From Pseudomonas sp. URMO17WK12:I2 (GTDB lineage Bacteria; Pseudomonadota; Gammaproteobacteria; Pseudomonadales; Pseudomonadaceae): 64,000 nt of DNA. Numbering within the stretch: position 1 is the stretch's first letter; each line of letters opens with the position of its first letter. The notes beneath the pieces are model-generated. The model was not told where the DNA came from. It ran no database searches and was given only the letters and a program-made list of their open reading frames with translations. The DNA lies in NCBI RefSeq assembly GCF_003253735.1, contig NZ_QKYW01000013.1:1-64000 (forward strand), written 5' to 3'. Below are positions 49,896-58,454 of the stretch, in pieces. The position numbers were made by a program, and so were the translations under genes.

Positions 49896-50462
49896 CTACC
49901 AGCCGAACTCGTCAGCCAGCGATTGCGCGGCAGATTGGCTGCCCAGCAAGGGAACCAGCGCGTCGATCAGCCGTTCGCGGTGCCGTGGGTTGACGCTGTA
50001 GTCGTCGAGAAAGATATCCTCACCGGCACTGTTCCAGACGGCGTCGAATGTGGCGAGGCAGGCGATCATCTGTTCCAGGTCGTCGAATATTGGTGCAGGT
50101 TGCCAGTTGCCGCCACCATGGCGGTCGTGCAGCACCTTGCCGCTACTTATCTCAAAGATGAACGGGTCGCCACCCTGGTCGGCAACTACCAGCCAGTCGT
50201 CGTGCCAGTCGGTCAGGCGCTCACCGCTGATGCCATGCCAGCGGTAGCCGGCCTGCATGCGCCATAGGCGGTCCAGAGCCGGGATGAAGAACGAATTGCC
50301 GGCGGTGGCCAGGTTGCAATTATCGGGACCGATGTCGCGGTAGAACCTGGCGATATCGGCAGGCAGGGGAATTTCGCCCTGCCAGTCGGAAGCCTCTTGT
50401 GCGCGCAGGTCCAGGCCCTGCTCAATCAGCGCGCTGCGCAAGGCCAGGGTGGGCTCAGGCAT
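49896..50462 (-). CDS. SMI1/KNR4-like protein
   Basis: The 188-residue protein has the SMI1/KNR4 pattern: IPLPADIARFYRDIG near the start and WLVVADQGGDPFIFEISSGKVLHDRHGGGNW in the middle. Members are often immunity proteins to contact-dependent or polymorphic toxins, but no toxin gene is beside it. It overlaps the rsmD 3' end by 8 nt, so it is likely in the same message. Confidence 0.8.
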   Translation of the reverse strand: MPEPTLALRSALIEQGLDLRAQEASDWQGEIPLPADIARFYRDIGPDNCNLATAGNSFFIPALDRLWRMQAGYRWHGISGERLTDWHDDWLVVADQGGDPFIFEISSGKVLHDRHGGGNWQPAPIFDDLEQMIACLATFDAVWNSAGEDIFLDDYSVNPRHRERLIDALVPLLGSQSAAQSLADEFGW

Positions 50463-51060
50463 CGCGGCGCTCCCACAGTGCGTAATGCACCTGCCCGGCC
50501 TTCTGCTCACGGTGCAGGCGCCAGTTGCCGGGCATGCCGAGGCTCGATGGCGCTTGCTCGCTTTCGGTGTAGACCCAGGCATCGGCGGCCAGCCAGCCAC
50601 GCTCTTCCAGCAGCATACAGGCGGGCAGCAGCAGGTCCTGGCTGAACGGTGGGTCGAGGAACACCAGGTCGAACGGCGTGGCCGGCTGGCTCTTCAGGTA
50701 GGCGAGGGCATCGCTCTGCAGCACCTGACCGTTGTCACAGCGCAGAGTCGTCAGATGGCCGCGCAGGCTGGCCACGGCCGCCGGGTTGAGGTCCAGGGCA
50801 AGGGCGCTGCCGGCGCCGCGCGACAGCGCTTCGAGAAACAGCGCGCCGCTGCCGGCAAAGGGGTCGAGCACCTTGGCGGCTTCGACGTAAGGCGCGAGCC
50901 AGTTGAACAGGGTTTCGCGCACGCGGTTGGGCGTTGGCCGCAAACCATGGGCCATCGGGAAGCTGAACTGGCGGCTGCGCCATTGGCCAGCAATGATGCG
51001 CAGCTGCCCGTCGCCACCATGGGCGACGGGCGCTTTGCCGGAGGTCGGTCGTCTGGCCAT
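50455..51060 (-). CDS. rsmD: 16S rRNA (guanine-N2)-methyltransferase RsmD
   Basis: The 201-residue enzyme methylates G966 in 16S rRNA. It has LRIIAGQWRSR near residue 20, RPTPNRVRETLFNWL, the SAM site LDPFAGSGALFLEALSRGA and catalytic FLDPPF. It overlaps the downstream M16 gene stop by 1 nt. Confidence 0.95.
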   Translation of the reverse strand: MARRPTSGKAPVAHGGDGQLRIIAGQWRSRQFSFPMAHGLRPTPNRVRETLFNWLAPYVEAAKVLDPFAGSGALFLEALSRGAGSALALDLNPAAVASLRGHLTTLRCDNGQVLQSDALAYLKSQPATPFDLVFLDPPFSQDLLLPACMLLEERGWLAADAWVYTESEQAPSSLGMPGNWRLHREQKAGQVHYALWERRDA

Positions 51061-52550
51061 CAGTGCTCCGGTACCGCAGCGGGCTGTTCAGCCGGTTTGT
51101 CGGTGGGCGGTGGCAGTTCCTTCTGCTCGACCGTCGGCCCGGCACTGACGATCACCAGGGCCTCGGGATCGAGGTGTTTGGCCATGGCGGCCTTGACCTG
51201 CTCGACGCTGAGCGCCTGCACCTGGCCCATGAAGTCTTCCAGGTAGCTCAGCGGCAGGTCATAGAAGCCAATGGCGCCGAGCTGGCCGACGATGGCCGCG
51301 TTGCTGGCCGTGGACAGCGGGAAGCTGCCGGCCATTTCGCGTTTGGCGGCGTCCAGCTCCTGCTGGGTGGGGCCATTGGCGATGAAGTCCCGCAGTAGGT
51401 CCTTGACCAGTCGCAGGGTGCCTTCGCTGAGCTCGGCGCGGGTCTGCAGGTTGATCATGAACGGGCCGCGCGCCTGCATGCCGGTGAAGCCGGAATACAC
51501 GCCATAGGTCAGCCCGCGTTTCTCGCGCACTTCGGTCATCAGCCGGGTGCCGAAGCCGCCGCCGCCGAATACCTGGTTGCCGAGGTACAGCGCCGCGTAG
51601 TCCGGGTCTTCACGGGTGATGCCGAGCTGGGCGATCAGCAGATGGGTCTGGTTGGACGGAAACTCGATATGGGTCAAACCAGGCTTGGGCGCCTCGGGCT
51701 CGACGGTCTTCGCCAGTGCCGGGCCCTTCGGCAGCGCGGCGGAGACCTCGGCGGCCATGGCTTCGGCCTCCTCGCGGGACAGGTCGCCGACCACGGCGAT
51801 CACCGCGTTGCCAGCGGCGTAGGCCTTGGCATGGAAAGCCTGCAGCTGTTCGCGGCTGATGCCGGGAACCGACTGCGCGGTACCTTCGCTGGGGTGGCCG
51901 TAGGGGTGCTTGCCATACAGGCGCTCGAACAGCTCGAGGCTGGCCAGCTTGCCCGGGTTCTGCTTCTGGAATTCGAAGCCGGCAAGGATCTGGTTCTTGA
52001 TGCGCGCCAGGGAATCTGCCGGAAAGGTCGGTTGGCCGATTACCTGCTCGAACAGCTTCAGGGCCGGTTCGCGCTGTTCGGCGGCGCTGAGGCTGCGCAG
52101 GCTGGTGATCGCCATGTCACGGTAGGCGCCATTGCCGAACTCGGCACCCAGGCTCTCGAAGCCGGCGGCGATGGCGCCGACGTCCTTGCCGGGCACGCCT
52201 TCGTTGAGCATCGCATTGGTCAGCATCGCCAAGCCCGCTACGCCGTCGTCCTGGCTGCTGCCGGCGGCATAGGTCAGGCGCAGGTCGAACATCGGCAGCT
52301 CGCGGGCTTCGACGAACAGCACCTTGGCGCCCTCGGCGGTCTGCCAGCTCTGGATGTCCAGTTTGCGGCGGGCCGGTTCCTTGCCGTCCAACTCGGCCAG
52401 CGACTGCAACTGGCTGTCGTCGGCTTGTGTGGCCTGCTCAGCGGGCGCGGCGGCATCCGGCGCGCGTTTGACGGTAAAGGCCAGAGCCGCCAGCAGGGCG
52501 ATCAGGAACAAGCCCAGCAGGGCATAGCGCGGGCCGTTGCGCTTACTCAT
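51060..52550 (-). CDS. M16-family peptidase-like protein, non-catalytic partner
   Basis: The 496-residue protein has an N-terminal membrane anchor (about 10-28) and an M16 fold. Where an active M16 protease has HxxEH, this one has LTNAMLNEG, so the zinc-binding site is lost. In paired M16 systems one subunit is catalytic and the other is not, as with mitochondrial processing peptidase and insulinase-like pairs. It overlaps the upstream M16 gene by 8 nt. Confidence 0.88.
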   Translation of the reverse strand: MSKRNGPRYALLGLFLIALLAALAFTVKRAPDAAAPAEQATQADDSQLQSLAELDGKEPARRKLDIQSWQTAEGAKVLFVEARELPMFDLRLTYAAGSSQDDGVAGLAMLTNAMLNEGVPGKDVGAIAAGFESLGAEFGNGAYRDMAITSLRSLSAAEQREPALKLFEQVIGQPTFPADSLARIKNQILAGFEFQKQNPGKLASLELFERLYGKHPYGHPSEGTAQSVPGISREQLQAFHAKAYAAGNAVIAVVGDLSREEAEAMAAEVSAALPKGPALAKTVEPEAPKPGLTHIEFPSNQTHLLIAQLGITREDPDYAALYLGNQVFGGGGFGTRLMTEVREKRGLTYGVYSGFTGMQARGPFMINLQTRAELSEGTLRLVKDLLRDFIANGPTQQELDAAKREMAGSFPLSTASNAAIVGQLGAIGFYDLPLSYLEDFMGQVQALSVEQVKAAMAKHLDPEALVIVSAGPTVEQKELPPPTDKPAEQPAAVPEH

Positions 52551-53901
52551 CGCGCTTCTCCTCAGGCAGAACATGGGCGACGCTGAGGCGATCGCGGGTG
52601 AAATAGGTCTTGGCGGCGTTCTGGATGTCGGCCGGGGTCACAGCCTCCAGTTCGGCGAGTTCCTGGTCGATCAGCTTCCAGGACAGGCCGACGGTTTCCA
52701 GCTGGCCGATAGCCGTCGCCTGGCTGCTGATCGAGTCGCGGTCATAGACCAGCTCGGCGATCAGTTGGGCGCGTACGCGGGCCAGCTCTTCGGCCGAGGG
52801 TGCGGTGCTCTGCAGGTCCTGCAGTTCGCGCCAGATACCCGCTTCGGTCTGCTCCAGGGTCTTGCCGGTCTGCACGTTGGGCGTGGCCGAGATCGTGAAC
52901 AGGCTGTCGCCGCGGGTGTAGCCGTTGTACCAGGCGCCGGCACCGGAGACCAATTCCTCGCCGCGCTCCAGGCGGGTGGCCAGGCGTGCGCTGTAGCCGC
53001 CATCGAGCAGGGCGGCGATCAGGCGCAGGGCATGCACGTCACGCGGGTTCTTGGCGGTGGCCAGGCCCGGTACGTTGAAGCCCATCATCAGGCTCGGCAG
53101 CTGGGTCTTCAGGTGCAGGGTGATCTGCCGCTCGCCGGGCTCTGCCAGCTCCAGCGGAATTTTCGCAGCCGGCACGTCGCGTTTGGAGATCGCGCCGAAG
53201 TAGCGTTGGGCCAGGGCTTTCACGCCATCGGCGGTGACGTCGCCGACCACTACCAGGGTGGCGTTGTTGGGCACGTACCAGGTTTCGTACCAGTGACGCA
53301 GTTCCTGCACGCTCATGCGGTCCAGGTCGGCCATCCAGCCGATGGTCGGAATGCTGTAGCCACTGGCAGGGTAGGCCATGGCCTTGAAGCGCTCGTAGGC
53401 CAGGCCCGAGGGCTTGTCATCGGTGCGCAGGCGGCGCTCTTCCTTGATCACCTCGATCTCGCGCGCGAACTCTTCCGGTGGCAGGCGCAGGCTGGCCAGG
53501 CGGTCGGCTTCCAGCTCGAAGGCCACGCCCAGGCGGTCGGCGGCCAGCACCTGGTAATAGGCGGTGTAGTCGTCGCTGGTGAAGGCGTTCTCTTCGGCGC
53601 CGAGGTCGCGCAGCACCCGCGAGGCTTCGCCGGGGCCGAGCTTGCGGCTGCCCTTGAACATCATGTGTTCCAGGGCGTGGGACAGGCCGGTCTGGCCGGC
53701 GGTCTCGTAGCTGGAGCCGACCTTGTACCAGATCTGCGAGACCACCACGGGGGCGCGGTGGTCTTCGCGGACGATGACCTTGAGGCCGTTATCCAGGGTG
53801 AATTCGTGGGTGGGTTGCGGTGCCGCGGCCTGCGCCCCGAAGGGCAGGGCACAGACGGCCAGTAGCAGGCCGGCGAGATGGCGGGCAAGTGAACTGGACA
53901 A
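52543..53901 (-). CDS. M16-family zinc peptidase, catalytic partner
   Basis: The 452-residue protein has a signal peptide (about 1-25, ending AQA) and the catalytic HxxEH motif in LSHALEHMMFKG. The start is inferred as a TTG at 53901 because GAGGAGAG lies upstream and it puts the signal peptide at the N-terminus; upstream in-frame ATG-type starts reach 54054 but cross the promoter side of ftsY. It likely forms a complex with the gene that follows it (8-nt overlap). Confidence 0.87.
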   Translation of the reverse strand: MSSSLARHLAGLLLAVCALPFGAQAAAPQPTHEFTLDNGLKVIVREDHRAPVVVSQIWYKVGSSYETAGQTGLSHALEHMMFKGSRKLGPGEASRVLRDLGAEENAFTSDDYTAYYQVLAADRLGVAFELEADRLASLRLPPEEFAREIEVIKEERRLRTDDKPSGLAYERFKAMAYPASGYSIPTIGWMADLDRMSVQELRHWYETWYVPNNATLVVVGDVTADGVKALAQRYFGAISKRDVPAAKIPLELAEPGERQITLHLKTQLPSLMMGFNVPGLATAKNPRDVHALRLIAALLDGGYSARLATRLERGEELVSGAGAWYNGYTRGDSLFTISATPNVQTGKTLEQTEAGIWRELQDLQSTAPSAEELARVRAQLIAELVYDRDSISSQATAIGQLETVGLSWKLIDQELAELEAVTPADIQNAAKTYFTRDRLSVAHVLPEEKRDE

Positions 53902-54153
53902 ACCTCTCTCCTCGTTGAACCACGCCGGGCGTGGGATTGCGGTCGGGTATGAGCGCGGTGCAGCGTCGCCGAGCAGGCCGTCAGTGCGGTCGCGTGGCTT
54001 AGCCGTGGCGGCTGCGGAGGTGCTAGGATACGCATCCGTTTTAACGGCGACCACGTCTATGCGGTGGCAGTCTGCGATTAGCCATCTGCAAGCCCCTCAG
54101 CCCATCCGTGCAGGGGCGCCATGGCGTTCGCCCCAGTGAGATAGCCGTCCTCC

Positions 54154-55590
54154 ATGTTTGGTTCAAAAGACGACAACAAGACCGCGGCCCCCGAGCAGGG
54201 TGCCGAGAAAGCCGAAAAGCGTGGCCTGTTCGGCTGGCTTCGCAAGAAACCGAGCGAGCCCACGCCAGCCGCCTCCGAGTCGCAGGCCGAGGTGCCAGAG
54301 GCACTGCCGCAAGCATCGCCCGAGCCAGCGCCCCATGAGCCGTTAGCCGAGGCCCCCGCGGCCGTGGAGAGTGCCCCGATCGAACGCGACCCGATCGAAC
54401 GCGATCCGATCGAAACACCTGTTTTCAGCGAGCCGGCCGTAGCTGCTGAGCGCGTGCTCGATGATGCCTCCCGCCATGGCCCCGAAGCGCTGCCCCAGCC
54501 GGTTGCCGAGCAGCCTGCGGCGCAGTCCGAGCATTCGCCTGCACTGGCCACCGGCAGCGATGTGTTGCATGCCGTGCCCGCCACGCCAGCCGCGGTGCTT
54601 ACTGCGCCTGCCGAAGCGGTCGCTGAGCCGGTCGTCGAGCAGAACAAACCGTCGGACAACAAGGGTGGTTGGTTCGCCCGCCTGCGCCAGGGGCTGTCCA
54701 AGACCAGCGCCAGCATCGGCGAAGGCATGGCCAGCCTGTTCCTTGGCAGGAAGGCCATCGATGACGACCTGCTCGACGAGATCGAGACCCGCCTGCTCAC
54801 CGCCGACGTCGGCGTCGAGGCCACCACGGCGATCATCGGCAGCCTGACCCAGAAGGTCGCGCGCAAGCAGCTGACCGACAGCGACGCGCTGTTCAAGGCG
54901 CTGCAGGAAGAGCTGGCCGCCATGCTGCGCCCGGTCGAGCAGCCGCTGCAGATCGACAGCGCCAAGCGCCCCTACGTGATCCTGGTGGTCGGCGTGAATG
55001 GCGCCGGCAAGACCACCACCATTGGCAAGCTGGCCAAGAAGCTGCAGGGCGAGGGCAAGAAGGTAATGCTCGCCGCCGGTGACACCTTCCGCGCCGCTGC
55101 CGTCGAGCAGCTGCAGGTATGGGGCGAGCGCAACAAGATCGCGGTGATCGCCCAGCACACCGGCGCCGATTCTGCCTCGGTGATCTTCGATGCCGTGCAG
55201 GCCGCCAAGGCCCGTGGCATTGACGTGCTGATCGCCGATACCGCTGGCCGTCTGCATACCAAGGACAACCTGATGGAGGAACTGAAGAAGGTCCGTCGGG
55301 TGATCGGCAAGCTTGATGACAGCGCCCCCCATGAAGTGCTGCTGGTGCTGGATGCCGGCACCGGCCAGAACGCCATCAACCAGGCCAAACAATTCAACCA
55401 GACGGTGAACTTGACCGGCCTGGCCCTGACCAAGCTGGATGGTACGGCCAAGGGTGGGGTGATCTTCGCCCTGGCCAAGCAGTTCGGCCTGCCGATTCGC
55501 TATATCGGTGTTGGCGAAGGTATCGACGATCTGCGCACCTTCGAGGCCGAACCCTTCGTTCAGGCGCTTTTCCAGCAGCGGGAGCAGTGA
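54154..55590 (+). CDS. ftsY: SRP receptor FtsY
   Basis: The 478-residue GTPase is the signal-recognition-particle receptor at the inner membrane. A long acidic/Ala/Pro N-terminal region (about 1-165) holds a short repeat of IERDP (about 71-84). The NG domain follows with GVNGAGKTTTIGKLA, DTAGR and TKLDGTAKGG. It precedes ftsE, overlapping by a single base (TGATG). Divergent from the M16 genes. Confidence 0.97.
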   Translation: MFGSKDDNKTAAPEQGAEKAEKRGLFGWLRKKPSEPTPAASESQAEVPEALPQASPEPAPHEPLAEAPAAVESAPIERDPIERDPIETPVFSEPAVAAERVLDDASRHGPEALPQPVAEQPAAQSEHSPALATGSDVLHAVPATPAAVLTAPAEAVAEPVVEQNKPSDNKGGWFARLRQGLSKTSASIGEGMASLFLGRKAIDDDLLDEIETRLLTADVGVEATTAIIGSLTQKVARKQLTDSDALFKALQEELAAMLRPVEQPLQIDSAKRPYVILVVGVNGAGKTTTIGKLAKKLQGEGKKVMLAAGDTFRAAAVEQLQVWGERNKIAVIAQHTGADSASVIFDAVQAAKARGIDVLIADTAGRLHTKDNLMEELKKVRRVIGKLDDSAPHEVLLVLDAGTGQNAINQAKQFNQTVNLTGLALTKLDGTAKGGVIFALAKQFGLPIRYIGVGEGIDDLRTFEAEPFVQALFQQREQ

Positions 55591-56261
55591 TGATCCGATT
55601 CGAGCAGGTCGGCAAGCGTTACCCCAACGGACATGTCGGGTTGCATGAGTTGAGTTTCCGCGTGCGCCGCGGCGAGTTCCTGTTCGTCACCGGGCACTCC
55701 GGCGCCGGCAAGAGCACGCTGCTGCGCCTGCTGCTGGCCATGGAACGTCCGACCTCCGGCAAGCTGCTGCTGGCCGGGCAGGACCTGGGGCAGATCAGCA
55801 ATGCGCAGATTCCCTTCTTGCGCCGGCAGATCGGCGTGGTGTTCCAGAACCACCAGTTGCTGTTCGACCGCAGCGTGTTCGACAACGTGGCCCTGCCGCT
55901 GCAGATCCTCGGCCTGTCCAAGAGCGATATCGGCCGTCGTGTCGGCTCGGCGCTGGAGCGGGTTTCGCTGAGCGACAAGGCCGAGCTGTACCCCGGCGAT
56001 CTGTCGACCGGGCAGCAACAGCGCGTCGGCATCGCCCGCGCCATCGTCCATCGTCCGGCCCTGCTGCTGGCCGACGAACCCACCGGTAACCTCGACCCGC
56101 GTCTGGCGGCGGAAATCATGGGCGTATTCGAAGACATCAACCGCCTCGGAACCAGCGTGCTGATCGCCAGTCACGACCTGGCACTGATCGCGCGCATGCG
56201 TCACCGCATGCTCACCCTGCAACGCGGCCGCCTGATCGGCGATGGGGAGGCCACGGAATGA
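55590..56261 (+). CDS. ftsE: Cell division ATP-binding protein FtsE
   Basis: The 223-residue ABC ATPase drives FtsX-dependent activation of periplasmic amidases at the septum. Walker A is GHSGAGKSTLL and Walker B LLLADEP. The signature reads LSTGQQQRV instead of the usual LSGGEQQR. The start overlaps the ftsY stop (TGATG), with a GTG at 55587 also possible; it overlaps ftsX by 4 nt. Confidence 0.96.
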   Translation: MIRFEQVGKRYPNGHVGLHELSFRVRRGEFLFVTGHSGAGKSTLLRLLLAMERPTSGKLLLAGQDLGQISNAQIPFLRRQIGVVFQNHQLLFDRSVFDNVALPLQILGLSKSDIGRRVGSALERVSLSDKAELYPGDLSTGQQQRVGIARAIVHRPALLLADEPTGNLDPRLAAEIMGVFEDINRLGTSVLIASHDLALIARMRHRMLTLQRGRLIGDGEATE

Positions 56262-57274
56262 GCGCCTCCCGCATGCCGCCACCGCAGCCGTCGCAACGCG
56301 TAGGCGCGGCGCCCAAGAATGCCGAACCGCAAGGCCCGGACAACGAACCGGATTTCCGTACCCTGGCCCGCGCCTGGGTCGAAAGCCACCGCGCCAGTCT
56401 GGTCGACAGCTTGCGCCGCCTTGGAAAGCACCCGATCGGCAGCTTCTTTACCTGCCTGGTAATGGCCGTGGCCCTGAGCTTGCCCATGGGTCTTTCGCTG
56501 CTGCTCGGCAACGTCGAGCGCCTGGGCGGCACCTGGGAGCGTGCTGCGCAGATCTCGGTGTTCCTCAAGATCGACGCCAGCGATAGTCAGGGCCAGGCCC
56601 TGCGCGAAGAAATCGCCGGCATGAACGACGTGGCCGAAGCCGAGTGGATCAGTCGCGAAAAGGCCCTGGAAGAGTTTCAGCAGCAGTCCGGGTTGGGCGA
56701 AGCCCTCAAGGAACTGCCGAGCAATCCGTTGCCCGGCGCTGTGCTGGTAACGCCCAAGGAAGTCGACAAGGCCACTCTTGAGGCGTTGCGTTTGCGTTTG
56801 GCAGAGCTGCCCAGCGTGGAGCAGGCACAGCTGGACTTGGTCTGGGTCGAGCGTTTGAGCGCAATCCTCAAGTTGGGCGACCGTTTCGTTTTTGGCCTCA
56901 CGGTGTTGCTGATCATGGCGCTGCTGCTGGTGATCGGTAACACCATTCGCCTGCATATCGAGAACCGCCGCACCGAGATCGAAGTGATCAAGCTGGTTGG
57001 CGGCACCGATAGCTACGTGCGCCGGCCGTTCCTTTATATGGGTGCGCTGTATGGCCTGGGCGCCGGTGTGCTGTCGTGGCTGGTGCTGGCCTTTGGGCTG
57101 AACTGGTTGAACGATGCCGTGGTGCGCCTGTCCGGATTGTATGGCAGTGATTTCGCCCTGGCCGGCGTGCCGCCGGGTGACGGCTTCTCCCTATTGCTGG
57201 GAGCGGTGCTGTTGGGGTATATCGGTGCGTGGCTGGCGGTGGCGAGGCATCTTCGTGAATTGGCCCCCCGCTGA
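56258..57274 (+). CDS. ftsX: Cell division protein FtsX
   Basis: The 338-residue membrane protein has a long cytoplasmic N-terminus (about 1-60), TM1, a large periplasmic loop and three C-terminal TMs, as usual for FtsX. The EIEVIKLVGGTDSYVRRPFLYMG motif is present. It partners FtsE (4-nt overlap). Confidence 0.95.
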   Translation: MSASRMPPPQPSQRVGAAPKNAEPQGPDNEPDFRTLARAWVESHRASLVDSLRRLGKHPIGSFFTCLVMAVALSLPMGLSLLLGNVERLGGTWERAAQISVFLKIDASDSQGQALREEIAGMNDVAEAEWISREKALEEFQQQSGLGEALKELPSNPLPGAVLVTPKEVDKATLEALRLRLAELPSVEQAQLDLVWVERLSAILKLGDRFVFGLTVLLIMALLLVIGNTIRLHIENRRTEIEVIKLVGGTDSYVRRPFLYMGALYGLGAGVLSWLVLAFGLNWLNDAVVRLSGLYGSDFALAGVPPGDGFSLLLGAVLLGYIGAWLAVARHLRELAPR

Positions 57275-57332
57275 AGCGCTAGTTTGACGCTTCGCTAACA
57301 CATTGATTTGGTTGATATTGACTATTGATCGG

Positions 57333-57360
57333 GGAACCAGGATGGTGGCTTCCGGTCATA
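57333..57360 (+). promoter_or_regulatory. Candidate AlgU (sigma-22) promoter of rpoH
   Basis: GGAACC (57333-57338) and TCATA (57356-57360) are separated by 17 bp, close to the sigma-E/AlgU form GAACTT-N16/17-TCtgA. It ends 46 bp upstream of the rpoH ATG. In P. aeruginosa rpoH is known to have an AlgU-dependent promoter, which supports the call. Confidence 0.5.
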
Positions 57361-57406
57361 TTGCGCAGTGCTACACTGCGTATGTTTCGTGAATCGGAGG
57401 ATTCGA

Positions 57407-58261
57407 ATGTCCACTTCCTTGCAACCTGTTCATGCTCTGGTTCCAGGCGCCAACCTGGAAGCTTACGTGCATGCCGTTAACAGCATTCCGCTGCTGACGC
57501 CCGAGCAGGAGCGCGAGCTGGCCGGTAATCTCTTCTACAAGCAGGATCTTGAAGCAGCACGCCAGATGGTATTGGCTCACTTGCGCTTCGTGGTGCATAT
57601 CGCGCGCAGTTACTCCGGCTACGGCCTGGCCCAGGCCGACCTGATTCAGGAAGGCAACGTCGGCCTGATGAAGGCGGTCAAGCGCTTCAACCCGGAAATG
57701 GGTGTGCGCCTGGTGTCGTTCGCCGTGCACTGGATCCGTGCCGAAATCCACGAGTTCATTCTCAAGAACTGGCGGATCGTCAAAGTCGCGACCACCAAGG
57801 CTCAGCGCAAACTGTTCTTCAATCTGCGCAGCCAGAAGAAGCGTCTGGCCTGGCTGAGCAATGACGAAGTCAACGCCGTGGCCGAAAGCCTGGGCGTCGA
57901 AGCCCGTGAAGTGCGCGAGATGGAAAGTCGTCTGACCGGCCACGACATGGCCTTCGATCCTGCAGCCGATGCGGATGACGACAGCGCGTTCCAGTCGCCG
58001 GCTCAGTATCTGGAAGACCACCGTTACGACCCCGCCCGGCAGATGGAAGACGAGGACTGGAGCGACACTTCCAGCGCCAACCTGCACGAGGCGCTGGAAG
58101 CGCTCGACGAGCGTAGTCGCGATATCCTGCAGCAACGCTGGTTGGCCGAAGAAAAGGCCACGCTGCATGAGCTGGCGGCCAAGTACAACGTCTCGGCCGA
58201 GCGTATCCGTCAGCTGGAAAAGAACGCGATGAACAAGCTCAAGGGCGCCATCGCCGCCTGA
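57407..58261 (+). CDS. rpoH: RNA polymerase sigma factor RpoH (sigma-32)
   Basis: The 284-residue sigma factor directs heat-shock transcription. It contains the Region 2 stretch (GYGLAQADLIQEGNVGLMKAVKRF), the RpoH box NLRSQKKRLAWL and Region 4 HTH (ATLHELAAKYNVSAERIRQLEKNAMNKL). The ATG at 57407 has CGGAGG upstream; longer in-frame starts lie in the promoter region. Confidence 0.97.
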   Translation: MSTSLQPVHALVPGANLEAYVHAVNSIPLLTPEQERELAGNLFYKQDLEAARQMVLAHLRFVVHIARSYSGYGLAQADLIQEGNVGLMKAVKRFNPEMGVRLVSFAVHWIRAEIHEFILKNWRIVKVATTKAQRKLFFNLRSQKKRLAWLSNDEVNAVAESLGVEAREVREMESRLTGHDMAFDPAADADDDSAFQSPAQYLEDHRYDPARQMEDEDWSDTSSANLHEALEALDERSRDILQQRWLAEEKATLHELAAKYNVSAERIRQLEKNAMNKLKGAIAA

Positions 58262-58281
58262 CCCGGCCTGCAACACCCGAA

Positions 58282-58310
58282 GCGCCCCGACTCTGTTCGG
58301 GGCGTTTCTG
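58282..58310 (+). terminator. rpoH terminator
   Basis: CGCCCCGA pairs with TCGGGGCG and is followed by TTTCTGTTT, 20 bp past the stop. Confidence 0.85.
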
Positions 58311-58344
58311 TTTGGGCGGCTCAGGTCTATTGGGTTTTACCCAT

Positions 58345-58420
58345 TGTGGGAGCGGGCCATGCCCGCGAATTCCACAGTTTTTAGTGGAAAACTGGTTCGC
58401 GGGCGTGGCCCGCTCCCACA
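58345..58420. repeat. Inverted REP pair (BIME)
   Basis: TGTGGGAGCGGGCCATGCCC at the left and GGGCGTGGCCCGCTCCCACA at the right face each other across a middle segment containing a TCCACAG/AGTGGA small hairpin. It lies between rpoH and mtgA. Confidence 0.85.
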
Positions 58421-58454
58421 GGAAATGACTGGTTTTTCTTCAGACTTGCGTCTG

